DNA of 64,000 nucleotides from Isoetes taiwanensis (GCA_021234155.1 JAJEKV010000013.1:19624237-19688236); one strand, 5' to 3'; shown: positions 23,601 to 35,439, counted from the stretch's first letter. Notes: generated by a model from the letters alone, not told the origin. Numbers and translations: made by a program.

Positions 23601-24618
23601 AAACATTCCATCCTTTTCTATGTTATCTCTAGCTAATTGGGCAAAGGGTTACAAAAGCTAAATGGTTATACACCAAGAGGCTCCATTGTAACCTTTGGCC
23701 CTTCATTCATTACCAAGTCTATTGCTAATGTTATGATGATTGGTCTGCAGTACCGAGACCTCTCCTACTTTTTGTAATTCCTTTGTTCTAGTTTGTTGAT
23801 CTTTGCATGGATTTGGACGTGGAGAAAGAGATACAATATGTGACAAAAGAGTATAGGCTGGTGGAGCTGTCCTATATGGCCAAGTGTCTCTAAATATGAC
23901 TTCTAAGTTAAACAGGTTGTATTTTTCCACTTTTCTAAGATATGGTCTCAATTTCAAACTAAGATCGGTATATGGATAAACGTTTGATCTGCTGTTCTTT
24001 TTATGGTATCATGAATCAATCTGTTGTTGCTTAGCCTCTTTTCAATATTTATAATGAAAGTATAGATTACCATGGCCGGTCATGTGACCAATTGAAAATT
24101 TGGATTTGTCACGACATTGACACCTTATGCACCTATGTGAACAACATTTATTGCATGTAGAAAAATATTTTTATGAGTTCCTCTACTATTATTCCAATGA
24201 TATGAGCTGCTTTGGCACATTTACATATTTATTCATCGGCATCTTTATTTACACAAAACTAGGTTCTTAAATTATACATTTTAAACGTTTTCAATGAATG
24301 GTGACATGAGCAAAAGATTGGCAGAACGGATATATTCATTTGGCTATATAGTATCTTGACTTATAGAAATAAATGTATACAAGCCCCTTGGTTTAACATT
24401 GTTTTTGTTGCTGACATTTGGCATAGACATGACTTATGAAAGTTGAATGAGAAATAACATTAAGATTTATTTTGTTAATTTTCAATTCGAAGGTTCTAGA
24501 GGCTAAAGGACAATAAGTACCAGACAATTCTTACGTAAGTTTGAATCTGGGTTGATAATACAATTCTTGGAATTGACCGAGGATTGATGTTAGACCTAGG
24601 ATTCTAGGTTTGGCTGAT
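23601..24618. other. No gene recognised
   Basis: AT-rich sequence with short frames only. It ends in a long T-rich run (about 24,620-24,653). Confidence 0.5.
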
Positions 24619-24649
24619 TTTTTTTTTTTTTTTTTTTTTTCTTTTTTTT

Positions 24650-27600
24650 TTTTATTATTCGTCATTTATAGTTATAAAGACTTCATATATAAAAAAAAGG
24701 GGAGATTTGGTTATGCTAAGGCTAATAATGATATTATTTGACTACTGGTGTAGGGGAACATATTAGCCCCATAATGATTTTGTAATTGGGGACTTGCAAT
24801 TCCATATGGGTGTTCCCTATTGGGGACTTTACACAAAATTCTTACTTAACAGGTGCATGCATTAAACTTGGGATTAACATTATGTTATTTTACCAAGTAT
24901 GGTGATTAAGTGGGAATTAGGATGTCTATCCTTGTATGCGATCTACTAGCTACTGGTGATGATCGGTGCATGGAGTAGTGTTGGAAACATGATTTGCTTA
25001 TCTTCATGTTCAGGGGTGGCTCTACAAGACTTGTTATGGTTTAAGTGGTTGTTGTTGACCCACATATTGGTTCTTGTGTTTTAAAGACCACTATGTAACA
25101 TTTGGAAAATACCTACTTTTGGCGTGGATCTTAGGATTTACCCCATATATATTTTTTTGGGCTTATTATGTGGTTATTATTACAAGTAATTTGTTGAGAC
25201 TTTAGTATTTTGACCTTGTTTATTCTTAAACCAGTGATAATATTGTTTTAAATATAACTTAGGTGGTCAAAAATGGTAAAGGGAAAATTATTTGTTATTC
25301 TGGTTTGTTTTTGAACTTTAGGGTTAGGGGTATGTGGCCGAAAAGATATCGTGAATGTTTTCTTCTAATAATACATCTGATGTTAAACTTGCTGGTTTCG
25401 GAGCTGGCTTCCAGGTATGCACTGTCGTTCGTGACTTTAGGACTGACGGTATCAAGTGCTATTGTAAAATAGCTTGTGATTTGTCCATATATTGCTGTTT
25501 ATGAGTTGATTTCATTGCCATGCTCATTTTCTTGTTTGATTGTCTTGATGTGGTTGTGTTAATGGTGGCATGGGAAGAAAGGAGACTTAAACATGGCTAC
25601 CGGAAGAAGAATTGAGGAGGAGAATGCTAAAGGAAACCAAAGGCTGCCAAGTTGAAGCCCTTCTCTTTCCATAAAAAAGAAGTTGAAGCCCTTCTCTTTC
25701 CATAAAAATTTGGGTGATGAGCTACTAAAGCTATTGCCGTGAGAAGTTGGTGCCATTTCCTTTTGAGAATTTGGGTGATGATTCTATATGAAATTGCCGG
25801 TGAGAAGTTGGTGCAATGTAGTGATCATTTTCTAGACCATAACTTGCCCAAAAGAGCTTTCGTTTAGTGCAATAGGTAGAATGGTGGAATATCTTAGGTG
25901 ATATTGGTGATGGATCAAAACTCAAAAAAATGGTTTAACTTTTTACTATCCGGGGCAAAATTAGCATACCATTATTGCTTCCCAAAAGCTATGGATTATC
26001 CTGCAAGCATCTTCTAACGGGTTGGATGAATTATCTAGGTTTTTTCTATAGATGTTTTTGATTTCAAAATATCTCTATTCGGCCAAAGAACCCAAAAATT
26101 GTAGTAAGTTGCTGGAATGCAGGAGGTCTTGGCGGTTCTCTATTATTACCAGGTTTGCTTCCCAAGCTATGGACTTCTCTTCTTTGTTTGATGAAAATTC
26201 AGGTTTTTCTATAGATGTTGTTGTTTCCATATACATTCTTTTAGTATTGCTTCTTGATCTATTATTTAAGTAGACTTCTTTTAAAATTTTCAACCCATTG
26301 CTTTTTAGGCTTTGGCTTTCAACCCAGTTTATGTGGTTATTATTGTATTTACTTCTCAGGTTGTAGGCGGGATATATTATGTCTCTGAATTATATCTATG
26401 ATTAGATCTATTTGCATATTTGATTATTGTTTTTCAGCTATTATGGCTCTAGCTTCTACTAACCTATAGTATGTTGCCAAATAATAATGTAGTTCTTGTT
26501 ACGCTTTAAACTCTCCAAAAGCTTATTGGTCCCTTTGGTGTTTATTCTCTTTTGAGTTCATCTCTATGTTGATAGTCTTTCTATGGATTTTGTAGATTCG
26601 GGGCCTAGGTTTATTTACTGGGCTGGCTAGCTCTATAACCGTATTTTATTCCTTATAGGTATATGGCTATTTTGTAGTATAGCATCATTTTAATTAACGT
26701 GTTATTGTTCTTGGCTGGTTTTTCTATGGTATTTACCCTTACTCCAGTGGTACTTTCTTTATTTTCCTCCTTTAGATCTTACGTATTCTTTGCTATTTGT
26801 TCTAAAATTATTATGCTGGATGCTTTGCTATAGAAAATATACATAGTCCCATGATGTTTCATGATTCGTTCTGCTGCTATTTGTATTCTCTTAGGTATAT
26901 CTGATCTGAAGTTCTCTCTACTTTAGTTAACAGTCATGTATGTTCCTGTTACTATTCTCACTTTATGTTCTCATAAGCTTGACTTTATGATTATTACTTG
27001 AAATGGCTATAAACCTTTGATCTTGGGTATTTCTCTATGCTTAGTAAGTGCTTTCGTAAGTGTTACTTGTGTAAAGTAATGAACAGTCACCTTTTGGTTT
27101 TATTTGTTTACATGTTTGGTATAAATGGAATTTGCTAACATATTACCGGATGGAGTTGGCCTTAACCTCTTCTTATTACCTCTACCTATGCTATAGCATG
27201 ATTGTTAGCCATATGAGTTTAGGTTTAATTTGGAAAGTTTCCTCAGTTTTTACACCTTCTAGTTTGTTTATTAAGACATACATGGTGAAGGGCGATGAGC
27301 CCAAGAAATCTAAGCTTACCTGCTAGCGCTTAGGTCTTTACCCTGACTAAGGCTAATGTTCCTATGGTTTGCTGCAGGTAACGGGATTTCTTGCTCCCTG
27401 TGTGTTTTTCACATTATTCATAATGCTGGCAAGACTCTTTTATCAAGGATTTTTCAAGAATTATCTATGTAATGTTATTTTTTTGTCTTGCATATGATAT
27501 ATTTGTGTATTATACAAGGTCGGTACCTTCTTTCTACTCTTTTATCTGGATGTTTCTTTCTTGGTTAAAAGCAATGATTATTTCGAGTTTTGTTGTATCT

Positions 27601-27834
27601 CTAGATTTCTCATGTATATTATGACCTTTTTGGAGTTACAAGTTTTATTCCCCTTTGTAAATTTATTTGCTTTAAACAGTTTGTTGATGTATTTTGGATA
27701 TTCAGTAACCATATTATGGCCTAAGTGGAAATACACCTGTTTCATACTTAGGGCTGCCAATTGTACCTTGAAAAAGTCTTTAATAAAAGTCTTTTAAAGG
27801 TAGAAAGTCTGTTTGTTCAGGTTGAAGGTTTTTT
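24650..27834 (+). repeat. Unit E copy 2, left flanking direct repeat
   Basis: About 3.2 kb matching 35,440-38,455 in the same orientation, starting TTATT(C/G)GTCATTTATAG and ending GTTCAGGTTGAAG plus T-run. It lies immediately left of the internal region with the reverse transcriptase unit, so E2 and E3 act as flanking direct repeats. An exon-like segment ends SDVKLAGFGAGFQ at a donor, CAG/GTATGC, near 25,414. Compared with E1 and E3 it has local duplications at 25,648-25,708 (AAGTTGAAGCCCTTCTCTTT) and 25,710-25,815. The ends are not TG...CA and no primer-binding site follows. Confidence 0.8.
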
Positions 27835-28000
27835 TATCAATACTCAGTTCTCTAGTTCTACTAGAGACCATAATTATGGTTATCTAATTTTCAGGTGGTT
27901 AATTTATGCTAAAAATATTTTTGGTACTAATAGATATGAGTTTTTATAGGATATTACAAGAAAATTGATGGATGCTACTGAGATTGACAACAATTGAATT
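27835..28000. other. Junction of unit E and internal region
   Basis: Begins where E2 leaves the E consensus, at a T-run. It contains possible intron borders, CAG/GTGGTTAATTT near 27,894 and TTTTTATAG/GATATT near 27,951, just before the long frame at 28,001. Confidence 0.35.
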
Positions 28001-29549
28001 ATGGAGCTAGTGCAATTAAAGTACAATGAGGAGCAGATCAATAGCCCAAATTTTGCTGTGCAAACTATTTTGGCATGCATAAAGAATAAGGAAATCCACT
28101 CCTACATTTTATTTAAGGAGGTAAATCTGATCGAGAAGAATAAATCCTTAGTCACTTTTTTAGGATTCAATGGCTGGTTCAGATTATATTATCAGATGAG
28201 AAAGCTTAACTTTGATTATGCAAAGTGCAAAGAATGTATTAATGTTGTCTTTGCTGATGCCAACACCATATTCTTCAAAAGGACTGTCCTTGAAGATAGC
28301 ATGGCTATTATTTTCATGGAAGGGCTTACTGCTCTTGAATCAGCCAATGATATTGTCCCTTCATTTGAGAAAGATTCTAAGGAACCTGCTAATGATATTC
28401 AACATGAAGGAATGGAGTGCTTATTCTCTGACAAAGATCTTACTGCTGCTGATATCTTTCAGTTTGATAGTCAAGAAGAGCTGTGTAATTTTGAAACTGA
28501 GCCTAATTTTGATCCTGATGATAAGGTCCCGAATCTGAATCTTTCCAATTCTGCTTGTTTCCCTGTAATCACTGAACAAACAGTGGAATGTTATAGTGCG
28601 ACTTATGACCACTGCATTTGGAAGAGCCAAAACTTTGGAGCTTTGGCACCAATTAGTCTGGAAACTTGGGTTTTTCTAGCTGGAATCACTAAGGAGGAAA
28701 TTAAAGGCAACAAAAATCTTTGCTCATAAACTTGAGAAACATTTTAACAGAATTGACAAGGACATCCTAGTGGATATGGATTTTTTTACTCAACCTTGCA
28801 GTAAGAACAATGGTATCCAAATCTGCCAAAAAGGACATATGGCATATCCAAATCTGGTACGTGATGATTTCTATCTAAAACGCATGTGGAGAACTCATTG
28901 CCCGTATTTCACTTGCAAATGCGACAAAAATCTTAAGATGATGAAGAAGAAAGATGACAAATGCAATAGTGGTATTATTTGGCTTGACCATGGCATATGG
29001 TTCATTTTAAACAATCTGGAAATGATTTACCCGCGTATGTCCTCTCTTGCTAAGATGGTTTCTTTCACTAAATGCATTAATGGTTCGCTAAGGCCTGCTA
29101 TTCTTGCTTATATCTCATACATGGAGGTGAGAAGAGTCATGTTTGAGATGACTTCGCTCTTTGCTAAGACCCCTGATGATAATCTTAAAATGCAATTTGG
29201 CAATGATAAGCTGGCCGATATTGCTGAAAAGATGATTAAGCCTATTGCATTTTTGAAGGCTAATAACTCTGGTGGACGACCAGCCTTTGCTGCTAAAAGT
29301 TATTCTAAAAGTTCTGTTATTACTGGAACTTCCAAAATCAGGGTTCCTAAACTTCCTCCAAGAATTTATACTGATCCTAACTTGAAGATCAGTACACCTG
29401 CACACATTGTGATCCAGCCTGTGACACCTATTCCTTATGCTATGAGCTCCAACAATGCGGATGATTACTCCATTACTAAAGGAGGAAATATGACTATTAG
29501 TGAGGCTTCTGCAGTAAATCTTGAGGAACGAGTAGAAAATTCGGTTGAG
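28001..29549 (+). CDS. Unknown protein of about 515 residues, one frameshift
   Basis: Two long frames meet at a single shift. The first (28,001-28,729) starts MELVQLKYNEEQINSPNFAV. The second is open from KIFAHKLEKHFNRIDKDIL (about 28,712) to a TGA at 29,550, ending NLEERVENSVE. They overlap at CAACAAAAATCTTTG, so one base gained or lost in the A-run restores a single protein. The middle holds clustered Cys (THCPYFTCKC, then KDDKCNSG). The C-terminal third is rich in Ser, Pro and Thr. I do not recognise the family. Codon use is AT-rich, and this is the least damaged long frame in the window. It shares strand with, and lies directly before, the reverse transcriptase module, so it may be an element-encoded N-terminal region or a first ORF. 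Confidence 0.6.
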
Positions 29550-29809
29550 TGAAATAAATGGAGACCACTGTCCCATTTGCTTTTACATATTACTACTATT
29601 CTAAGTACAGCTGGAAGTTTTTGTCCTTTATACTTCCTAGACTGATTATACTTCAATGGAATTGAAAATTTCAGATATTACATCTGTTTATATGGCCATT
29701 TGGCATGGTTTATGAAAACCTTTATTAAAATAAAGTCTTGCTTTGTTTTTGTTTAATATCTTTGTTTTCCACACTCTAATTTTGCCTCTATTTCTAGGTG
29801 CATGAAAAA
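29550..29809. other. Possible intron
   Basis: AT-rich and pyrimidine-rich, with no open frame. It ends TTTTGCCTCTATTTCTAG at about 29,808, a strong acceptor, directly before an open plus frame starting VHEKSRSIYKD. TTATTAAAATAAAG near 29,722 could alternatively be a polyadenylation signal. Confidence 0.4.
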
Positions 29810-30225
29810 TCCAGAAGCATATATAAGGATGTCAACCTGAAGAAGCACTTGATTTTAGTGAAAGAGCCTAAAAGCGACATACATAGTTCACCTCACATTC
29901 CTTTCAAAAGCGGATGGATAAATTTAACACAAAAAGATCTTTCATCTTGTTATGTTTGAAGTCTTGAATGAGAGGTAAAAGAATTAGTAGATAATACTAT
30001 CTTTGCGTGGAGATACATAGACCAGATCACAAAAAGAGTATGTAAACCATTCAAAGTGTTTTCTGATGGAAAACCGAATCATTGCCCTTGCAATAATCCG
30101 AATTTGAAAAGATTTATTGACCCAAGTATTAACCATGTGAGGACTACAAACTTGGAGATTATACATAGTACAAAGTTAAGAAAATCGTTTGCTTGTGGAT
30201 TGAACCATATACGATGATATTTTAT
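29810..30225 (+). pseudogene. CxC / HV.T module upstream of the reverse transcriptase
   Basis: With one or two frameshifts the plus strand reads VHEKSRSIYKDVNLKKHLIL, then SGWINLTQKDLSSCYV, then YIDQITKRVCKPFKVFSDG, NHCPCNNPNLKRFIDPSINH, VRTTNLEIIHSTKLRKSF and ACGLNHI. The pattern CxC...F.DP..HV.T..L.II...KLR....G is, from memory, what stands before the RT domain in a family of eukaryotic reverse transcriptases with a RYIDD active site. That makes this region the N-terminal part of the enzyme whose RT core lies at 34,120-35,155. An RTE LINE insertion separates the two. Confidence 0.5.
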
Positions 30226-30286
30226 GATGGATTTTTAAAGCTTGCCACCACTTTTTATGATGGATTTTGATAAAGCTTGCCACCAC
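30220..30286 (+). repeat. 34 bp tandem duplication
   Basis: TTTTATGATGGATTTT plus AAAGCTTGCCACCAC occurs twice in succession, at 30,220-30,251 and 30,253-30,286. It breaks the frame after the CxC module. Confidence 0.85.
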
Positions 30287-30600
30287 TTTTTTAATATTAA
30301 TAAATTTCGGTTGCTTGACTTATCGGATGAGGATATTGATTGCATTTGTAAGATGTCTTGATGTCTTTGGAAAGGCACATGTAAAAGGCATACTTTTGCG
30401 AAAGCTAAAAGATAAACTTCTACCAAAGAAATTTCTATGGAAAGATCAGGAGGTTAGTAAAAATATTCAATGGTTAAATCACAACATCTTTGTAGGCAAT
30501 TGGATAAAGTTTGGCAACAATGCGACTTTCATATGTCCATTACATATGGTTAATCTGCTATAGAAATTTGAATGGTTTGGATTTTTGAAAAATATAATGT
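30287..30600 (+). other. Open but unassigned segment before the LINE
   Basis: A 98-codon plus frame (30,267-30,563) includes LRKLKDKLLPKKFLWKDQEV and WLNHNIFVGNWIKF. It is probably the continuation of the RT protein up to the LINE insertion point, which could not be fixed to the base. Confidence 0.35.
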
Positions 30601-30639
30601 TCTCCACGATATGATTATCTGCATGAGCACAGGTTCATA

Positions 30640-30793
30640 TCAGCAAAAAAGGGTAGGGAAAATAGGGTCATATACCCGACCTATCATAGTCAAATTCAGG
30701 AGCAAAGATGACGGGGATAGAGTATTGCACAATAGGAGTTCACTTAAAGGGGAAAAAAATCTTTTGGACATGGATCCTACTCGGCCTGACTAG
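30640..30793 (+). pseudogene. LINE ORF1-like fragment
   Basis: Reads KRVGKIGSYTRPIIVKFRSK, then DDGDRVLHNRSSLKGEKNLL. The block RPIIVKF...(D)DRVL....LKG resembles the C-terminal RNA-binding part of L1-like ORF1 proteins. It runs without a clear boundary into the endonuclease region. Confidence 0.5.
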
Positions 30794-30912
30794 AAAATAG
30801 GAAGAAGGAATGGATAAAGGTGAAGGAGGCCGGGCAGCAGGATTCATATCATACTTAGATCATGGAGGCAAGGCGGTTGTAACAAAAGGAAAGAAGCTAG
30901 GAAACAAGAACC

Positions 30913-31740
30913 TTGAGAGTGAGTTTGTGGAATGCGCACGGTCTTAATCAAGCAAAGATTGATGCAGCGATGGATATCTGGATTGAAAATGATATATTAT
31001 TGTTCCGAAACATGGGCACACCAATTTCCTCTCTACCCGATATCGTGGATTTGATCGTCGATCAAAGTTGGAATGAAAAAGTACCGGGGAGTAGGGCGTG
31101 GTTTTGGTGGTATATTTCATTTATAGCAAACCCAATCTAAAACTAGATGTGCGGGTTGTCAAATATGATCGGGATAAACAATATATATGGCTTGGTCAAG
31201 GCGAAGAGATCAAATTTGTTTATGGCTATTTTGCTGCCACCACTGAACGCAGCGGTGTATAAAAGAGCACGTTGAATAAAGCTGATCCGTTTAATAATCT
31301 ATGCTTAGATGTCATACACTTTAGTGCCCATGGAGATCTAATTTTAGGAGACTTTAATGGGCCTTACGGAGAGCGGCGGTAAAGACCTCACATGAGACAT
31401 ATCGGATGCAAACACGGATGAGATTGTAGATCCGATCTATGTGAGAAGTTAGAAGATCACATATCAAATCACATGGGCGAGATCTTTGTTAGATTTTGGT
31501 ACTATATGTGGGCTGAAGATCATAAATGGCTTGAAATGTTTCATGCAATCAAGAGAGTTTACATTCTCAAATCATTACGGATCGGCATGATAGATTATCT
31601 ATTGGCCAAGGATATACATCTGATCCGAGACTTTTGGATTGGCAAAAGCTCGAGGAATCGGATCATAAACCCTTGTTTATCATGCTTAAAAGCTGGCGGA
31701 AACTATTTTCTGTGAGCCCTTTTCGTCGAGGATTAAAGTC
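30913..31740 (+). pseudogene. LINE endonuclease domain (EEP fold)
   Basis: Begins RVSLWNAHGLNQAKIDAAMD, the usual opening strand of LINE endonucleases (SWN..GL), and continues WIENDILLF. Near 31,347-31,376 it reads GDFNGPYGERR, which contains the catalytic GDFN block. Several frameshifts and stops (for example after IANPI at 31,138 and at 31,261) break the domain. It would nick target DNA to prime reverse transcription. Confidence 0.65.
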
Positions 31741-32429
31741 AATTATAACGGACATGAAGAATATGAAGCGACACATTGAAGCATTGCTAGATCAGGTCAC
31801 ATGGTCCGGAGAGTTTATATCGATGCAAATCATTTTACCACATTATTACTAGATCTTTGCAAAGGAGATTTTTGGAATGACTAGGAAGTGCATCCATGGG
31901 AGACCATGTAATGCATGGTGGGATGAGGAATGCAAAGCGTGCTAGAAGCAGTTGCCCGCAATTGCATTTTCAAACCCAAATGGTACAAAAAGCTCTTGAG
32001 GAAGAAGAAAGCGTGATTATTACAAGAAAAAGCAGCGAGGAATTGACACAACATCTCAAACACACACCAAAAGTTTTTGGGATATGTTTAGAGGCAGATT
32101 TGAAACACTAGTATAAAGGAAGATGCTTTGCTAAAATTAGTCAAGATTTATATGAGAAGAATGGCCAAAATAGCATGACAAAAATAGCCTCCGATTACAT
32201 GTATAACTTTTCTGAGAATCGGATGTGCGGGGAAACACTAAGCGGTATGGCCAACAATAAGGCATGTGATATGGATGGACTATGCGTGGAGCTCCTAAAA
32301 TGGGGAGGCGGCGGACCAACCATCCATGCTTACAAGCTTGCTAAATGAAGGGATTAGACAAGGTTTGCGGATAATTGGAACATAAAGGGGTCCACCCAAT
32401 ACACAAAGCGGCGGTGATAAGAGAGTGAT

Positions 32430-33650
32430 ATCAAATTCTGAGAACAATTCTTATTGGGAGTACTTTTGCAAAAATTTTGGGCAGCCTTTTGGAATCTAAG
32501 CTTAGTTTGTGGGAGGAAGGAAATGATAAACGTTCTCCATGCCAAGCTGGTTTTAGGAAAGGACATAAATACGTTGGACCATGCTCTTGCACTTTCAGTA
32601 TTGGTGGGAAAGCTAGACATCCGAATGCAACTCTGTTTGTAGCATTTATAGATTTCGCCAAAGCATTTGACTCCGTTCCAAGAGACAAGCTAAGCGAGAG
32701 GATGGTGCAGCTAGGGGTTCCTGAAGAAATCAGAGCAGCCATAGCCCAGTTATACTCAGAAGTTCTGATTAAAATCTCTTGATTTGAGCACACGAGTGAG
32801 AAGCACGGTCGAGATGCATGCCAAGGCTTCCCATTATCGCCAACCCTGTTTGGCATCTTCATAAACGAATTGGAAGAATGGCTCAAAGATCAATCATTAC
32901 AGGGCACACAAATAGGTAGCTTGTCTTATTAGGTTGTTGTTATCTGTGAGATGATATTGTATTGCTAGCCAACAAAAAGCAAGTATTCTGAAACATTTGC
33001 ACGGGCTGGAATTATACGCATTGCAAAGGGATGAAGGTAAATATAGCTAAGTCAAAATTATGGTTTTTGGTACTAGGGAGAGACCAGATTTCTTATATCG
33101 AGGGTCAAGCTCTTGAAACGGTAGAATGCTACAAATATTTGGGCATTGATTTTTGCTTCAAATTACAATTTGGAAAGATTGTGTGAAAAGAAGAGTCACG
33201 GGAGGAAAATCAGCCTTATACTGACATGCTAACAAGATGTAATAAAGCTTCGTTAATTGATTGGGAGCTGAAAAAAGCGCTTTTCAAGACTCTTGTGCAA
33301 AGCGGTCTTTGTTATATGGTACACCGGTGTGGGGACACGGATTGCCAAGTAGAATCAAAAAAATGCTCTGAGAAGAGCTTGGAATCAAAGCTCAAACTCC
33401 GTATGCAATAATGCTAGCGAAGTTGGGTTGCTACCTCTCGAGCTTGAAGCTCTTTATCAAATTGTAAATTTTATGAGCAGGGCTACAAGAACAATAGTCA
33501 ACTCGAATCTCCTATCAAGCTATGGCAAATTCAGAACAAGGGTGGCTAAGAGATTTCTGGAATTGGGCAAAAAATGGGGGTTATCGGGAAGCAAACTGGC
33601 CTAATGATAAAAATGAAGCTAGAACCTTATTGGAAAAGCTTGCGATTAGA
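32430..33650 (+). pseudogene. LINE reverse transcriptase domain
   Basis: Shows the RT order clearly: QAGFRKGHKY (about 32,545), LFVAFIDFAKAFDSVPRDKL (32,634-32,693, motif A with catalytic Asp), QGFPLSPTLFGIFINELEEW (about 32,822-32,882), DDIVLLA (32,949-32,969, motif C) and YKYLGIDF (about 33,130). Downstream come RIKKMLRRAWNQ and LLPLELEALYQIVNFM, typical of the C-terminal region. Motif C is reached only after a one-base shift: the Asp-Asp pair is present but the preceding Tyr-Ala is not in frame. At least five frame breaks are visible. Confidence 0.75.
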
Positions 33651-34119
33651 TAGTTTATGGGCTGCCAGGGGTAGCAAAATGTCTTATTACAGAAATCTGG
33701 TTAATGACATGAGAGAATACAAAAGCCAAGCTTATCTATGCTCGAGATATCCCAAAGGCATATAAGCGAGTAATGGCTGAATCTAGAACCAGCTCTCATG
33801 TTTTGGAGATTGAAGTAAGCGCGGAGATGGTTTAACATTCCCATGGAAGGCGAGGAAATGTAAGATATGTGGTATTTGGAGGCGTGGAGGATGAAGCCCA
33901 TACCTTTTTACCTTTTGACATATGAGCATATAAGGGAGGAGTTCGAGGTACACATAGGCGGTTTTTTATACATTGTTAAATCTGGAACCATTCTTTGTAG
34001 GAGAGTATATGAGCGGTGGTGGATACACCGTACATTTTGTTAAAGTTGTGAATATTTGCTCCATGGCTTTTCAAGGTCCTAAGTGAGCATTAGACAAATA
34101 AATAAATAAATAAATTATT

Positions 34120-35155
34120 AAAAATTGTTGCAAGGAGATTTCAGCTTTCATTGGGCCTTTGCGGTTTGTATCCCTTAAACTACCATATCTAATGGCTAGC
34201 TACAAAGCACACAAGCAAGAATCTGGTGGCTTACCAATGCCAATGCTACGATACAAGATTTCCAAATTCATCAACAGTTCTTAACTTCGTGCTTGGAGAT
34301 ATGGCCTTATATGCATCACAAGAAAGCGACAAGTTTAAGATTATGGGACGGAGAACAAAATTAATCCTTGTTGGATTGTGAATTCTAAATATGATGTTAT
34401 TCTAAACTTACCATTGAAAATCCATAATGTCTTCTGAGTTGACATTACGAAGTGCTATGAGAACATCCCTCTTGAAGGTAATGAGGGTATTATTGAAATT
34501 ATTAATGACATCATTGACCATACACAGGAATATCAAAGGAATGAGGAAAGAAAGTTTGATCTAATCTATAAGTTCAAACATGAAGAAGTCATAATTAAAT
34601 GGGTAAACTACGCAAAAGCGAGAAAGGAGTTCATCATTTGGTTTCACATTGAAAGGAAACATTTAAGGCTATGAATGAGTGGTTGCTCAACCATTGCTTC
34701 TTCTGAGATGGGTAATGATATATGGAGACAAATTAGGGAATTCCTATGGGGTTCTCTTGCAGTCCGACTTCAAACATCTTTGCTAGATATCGATGACTTA
34801 AATATCATTAATGGGGGGTGATTTGAATGAATTCTTCGGTAGGAATTCTGAGATGACTATTTACAATATGGATGTTTTAGGGATTAAAAATGAAACTATA
34901 TTTAATAACACCAGTCATACGTTGGGTAGTGAATGTAACTTCTTGAATATTACCATACAGGTTTTGGACATGGACAGAGGGATCTTTAGTATTTCCAGGT
35001 ATGATAAAAGAGCTAAATTACCTTTCAAGGTATGCAAATTCATAAAAGCATCTGATTTCGGACCATATGCTCAATCTTCTAAAGTCATCTTATCTCAGAT
35101 TTTGCCTTATATTTATACACATTCGAATCTCCACGGGGCTGCCTTAGACATTTGA
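34120..35155 (+). pseudogene. YIDD-type reverse transcriptase core (Penelope/TERT-like candidate)
   Basis: With frameshifts the plus strand gives, in order, WLTNANATIQDFQIHQQFLT (from about 34,230), CWIVNSKYDVILNLPLKIHN (about 34,372), VDITKCYENIPLEGNEGI (about 34,439, motif A Asp), VNYAKARKEF (about 34,603), NDIWRQI and GIPMGFSCSP (34,713-34,768, motif B), IDDLNIIN (about 34,785, motif C), and ISRYDKRAKLPFKV with FIKASDF (34,990-35,065). The GIPMG, (Y)IDD and YDKR blocks fit a eukaryotic RT family clearly distinct from LINE and LTR enzymes. I place it nearest to Penelope-like elements, by recall and not by search. The last part (34,811-35,155) is open. No GIY-YIG nuclease was seen downstream. 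Confidence 0.6.
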
Positions 35156-35329
35156 ACTCATTGGTATATTTTGCGGCAATGGCTTTGCAAAAAAAAGCGG
35201 ACATCATCGGGGAATAATGCAGATTTTAAACAATGAAGTGTTTCACGGACTTACGTACAACATCAAGGATATGGTAAGGGAACTTAAAGCTCTACTTTGA
35301 TTTATGCTCAGGGTATGCAGCTATAGGAT

Positions 35330-35363
35330 GGGTAGGACCTTGGTGTTCAACAAGGTCCTACCC
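35330..35363. repeat. Perfect 13 bp hairpin
   Basis: GGGTAGGACCTTG, an 8-base loop, then CAAGGTCCTACCC. It is a longer version of the hairpin at 7,484-7,512. It lies between the RT core and the right E repeat. Confidence 0.8.
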
Positions 35364-35439
35364 TCCTTGTTGATACCATAGGTATTTGCTTTTATGTTGA
35401 ATTCCATCAAGGCCACCTATCCTACGGAAGGAGGAAGGG

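Larger units (their letters stand above)
30600..34115 (+). mobile_element. RTE-type LINE, degenerate, inserted in the RT unit
   Basis: A plus-strand non-LTR retrotransposon. In order it carries an ORF1-like nucleic-acid-binding remnant (30,640-30,800), an apurinic endonuclease domain (30,913-31,740) and a reverse transcriptase (32,430-33,650). The 3' end is five perfect AAAT units (34,096-34,115), a short tandem tail typical of RTE-clade LINEs rather than a pure poly(A). The 5' edge is uncertain. No clear target duplication was found. It lies between the N-terminal module (to about 30,590) and RT core (from 34,120) of another element, so it is younger than that element. Confidence 0.7.

Noticed and set aside
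25350-25414. Kinase activation segment (SDVKLAGFGAGFQ) in unit E
   Set aside because: The GFG-like motif alone is not enough; no HRD motif precedes it and copy 3 does not keep the frame.
27285-27310. Hammerhead ribozyme core in the E repeat (CGATGAG...GAAA)
   Set aside because: The core lacks CTGATGA and a stem II between the two conserved boxes; the stretch reads as a KGDEPKK coding segment instead.
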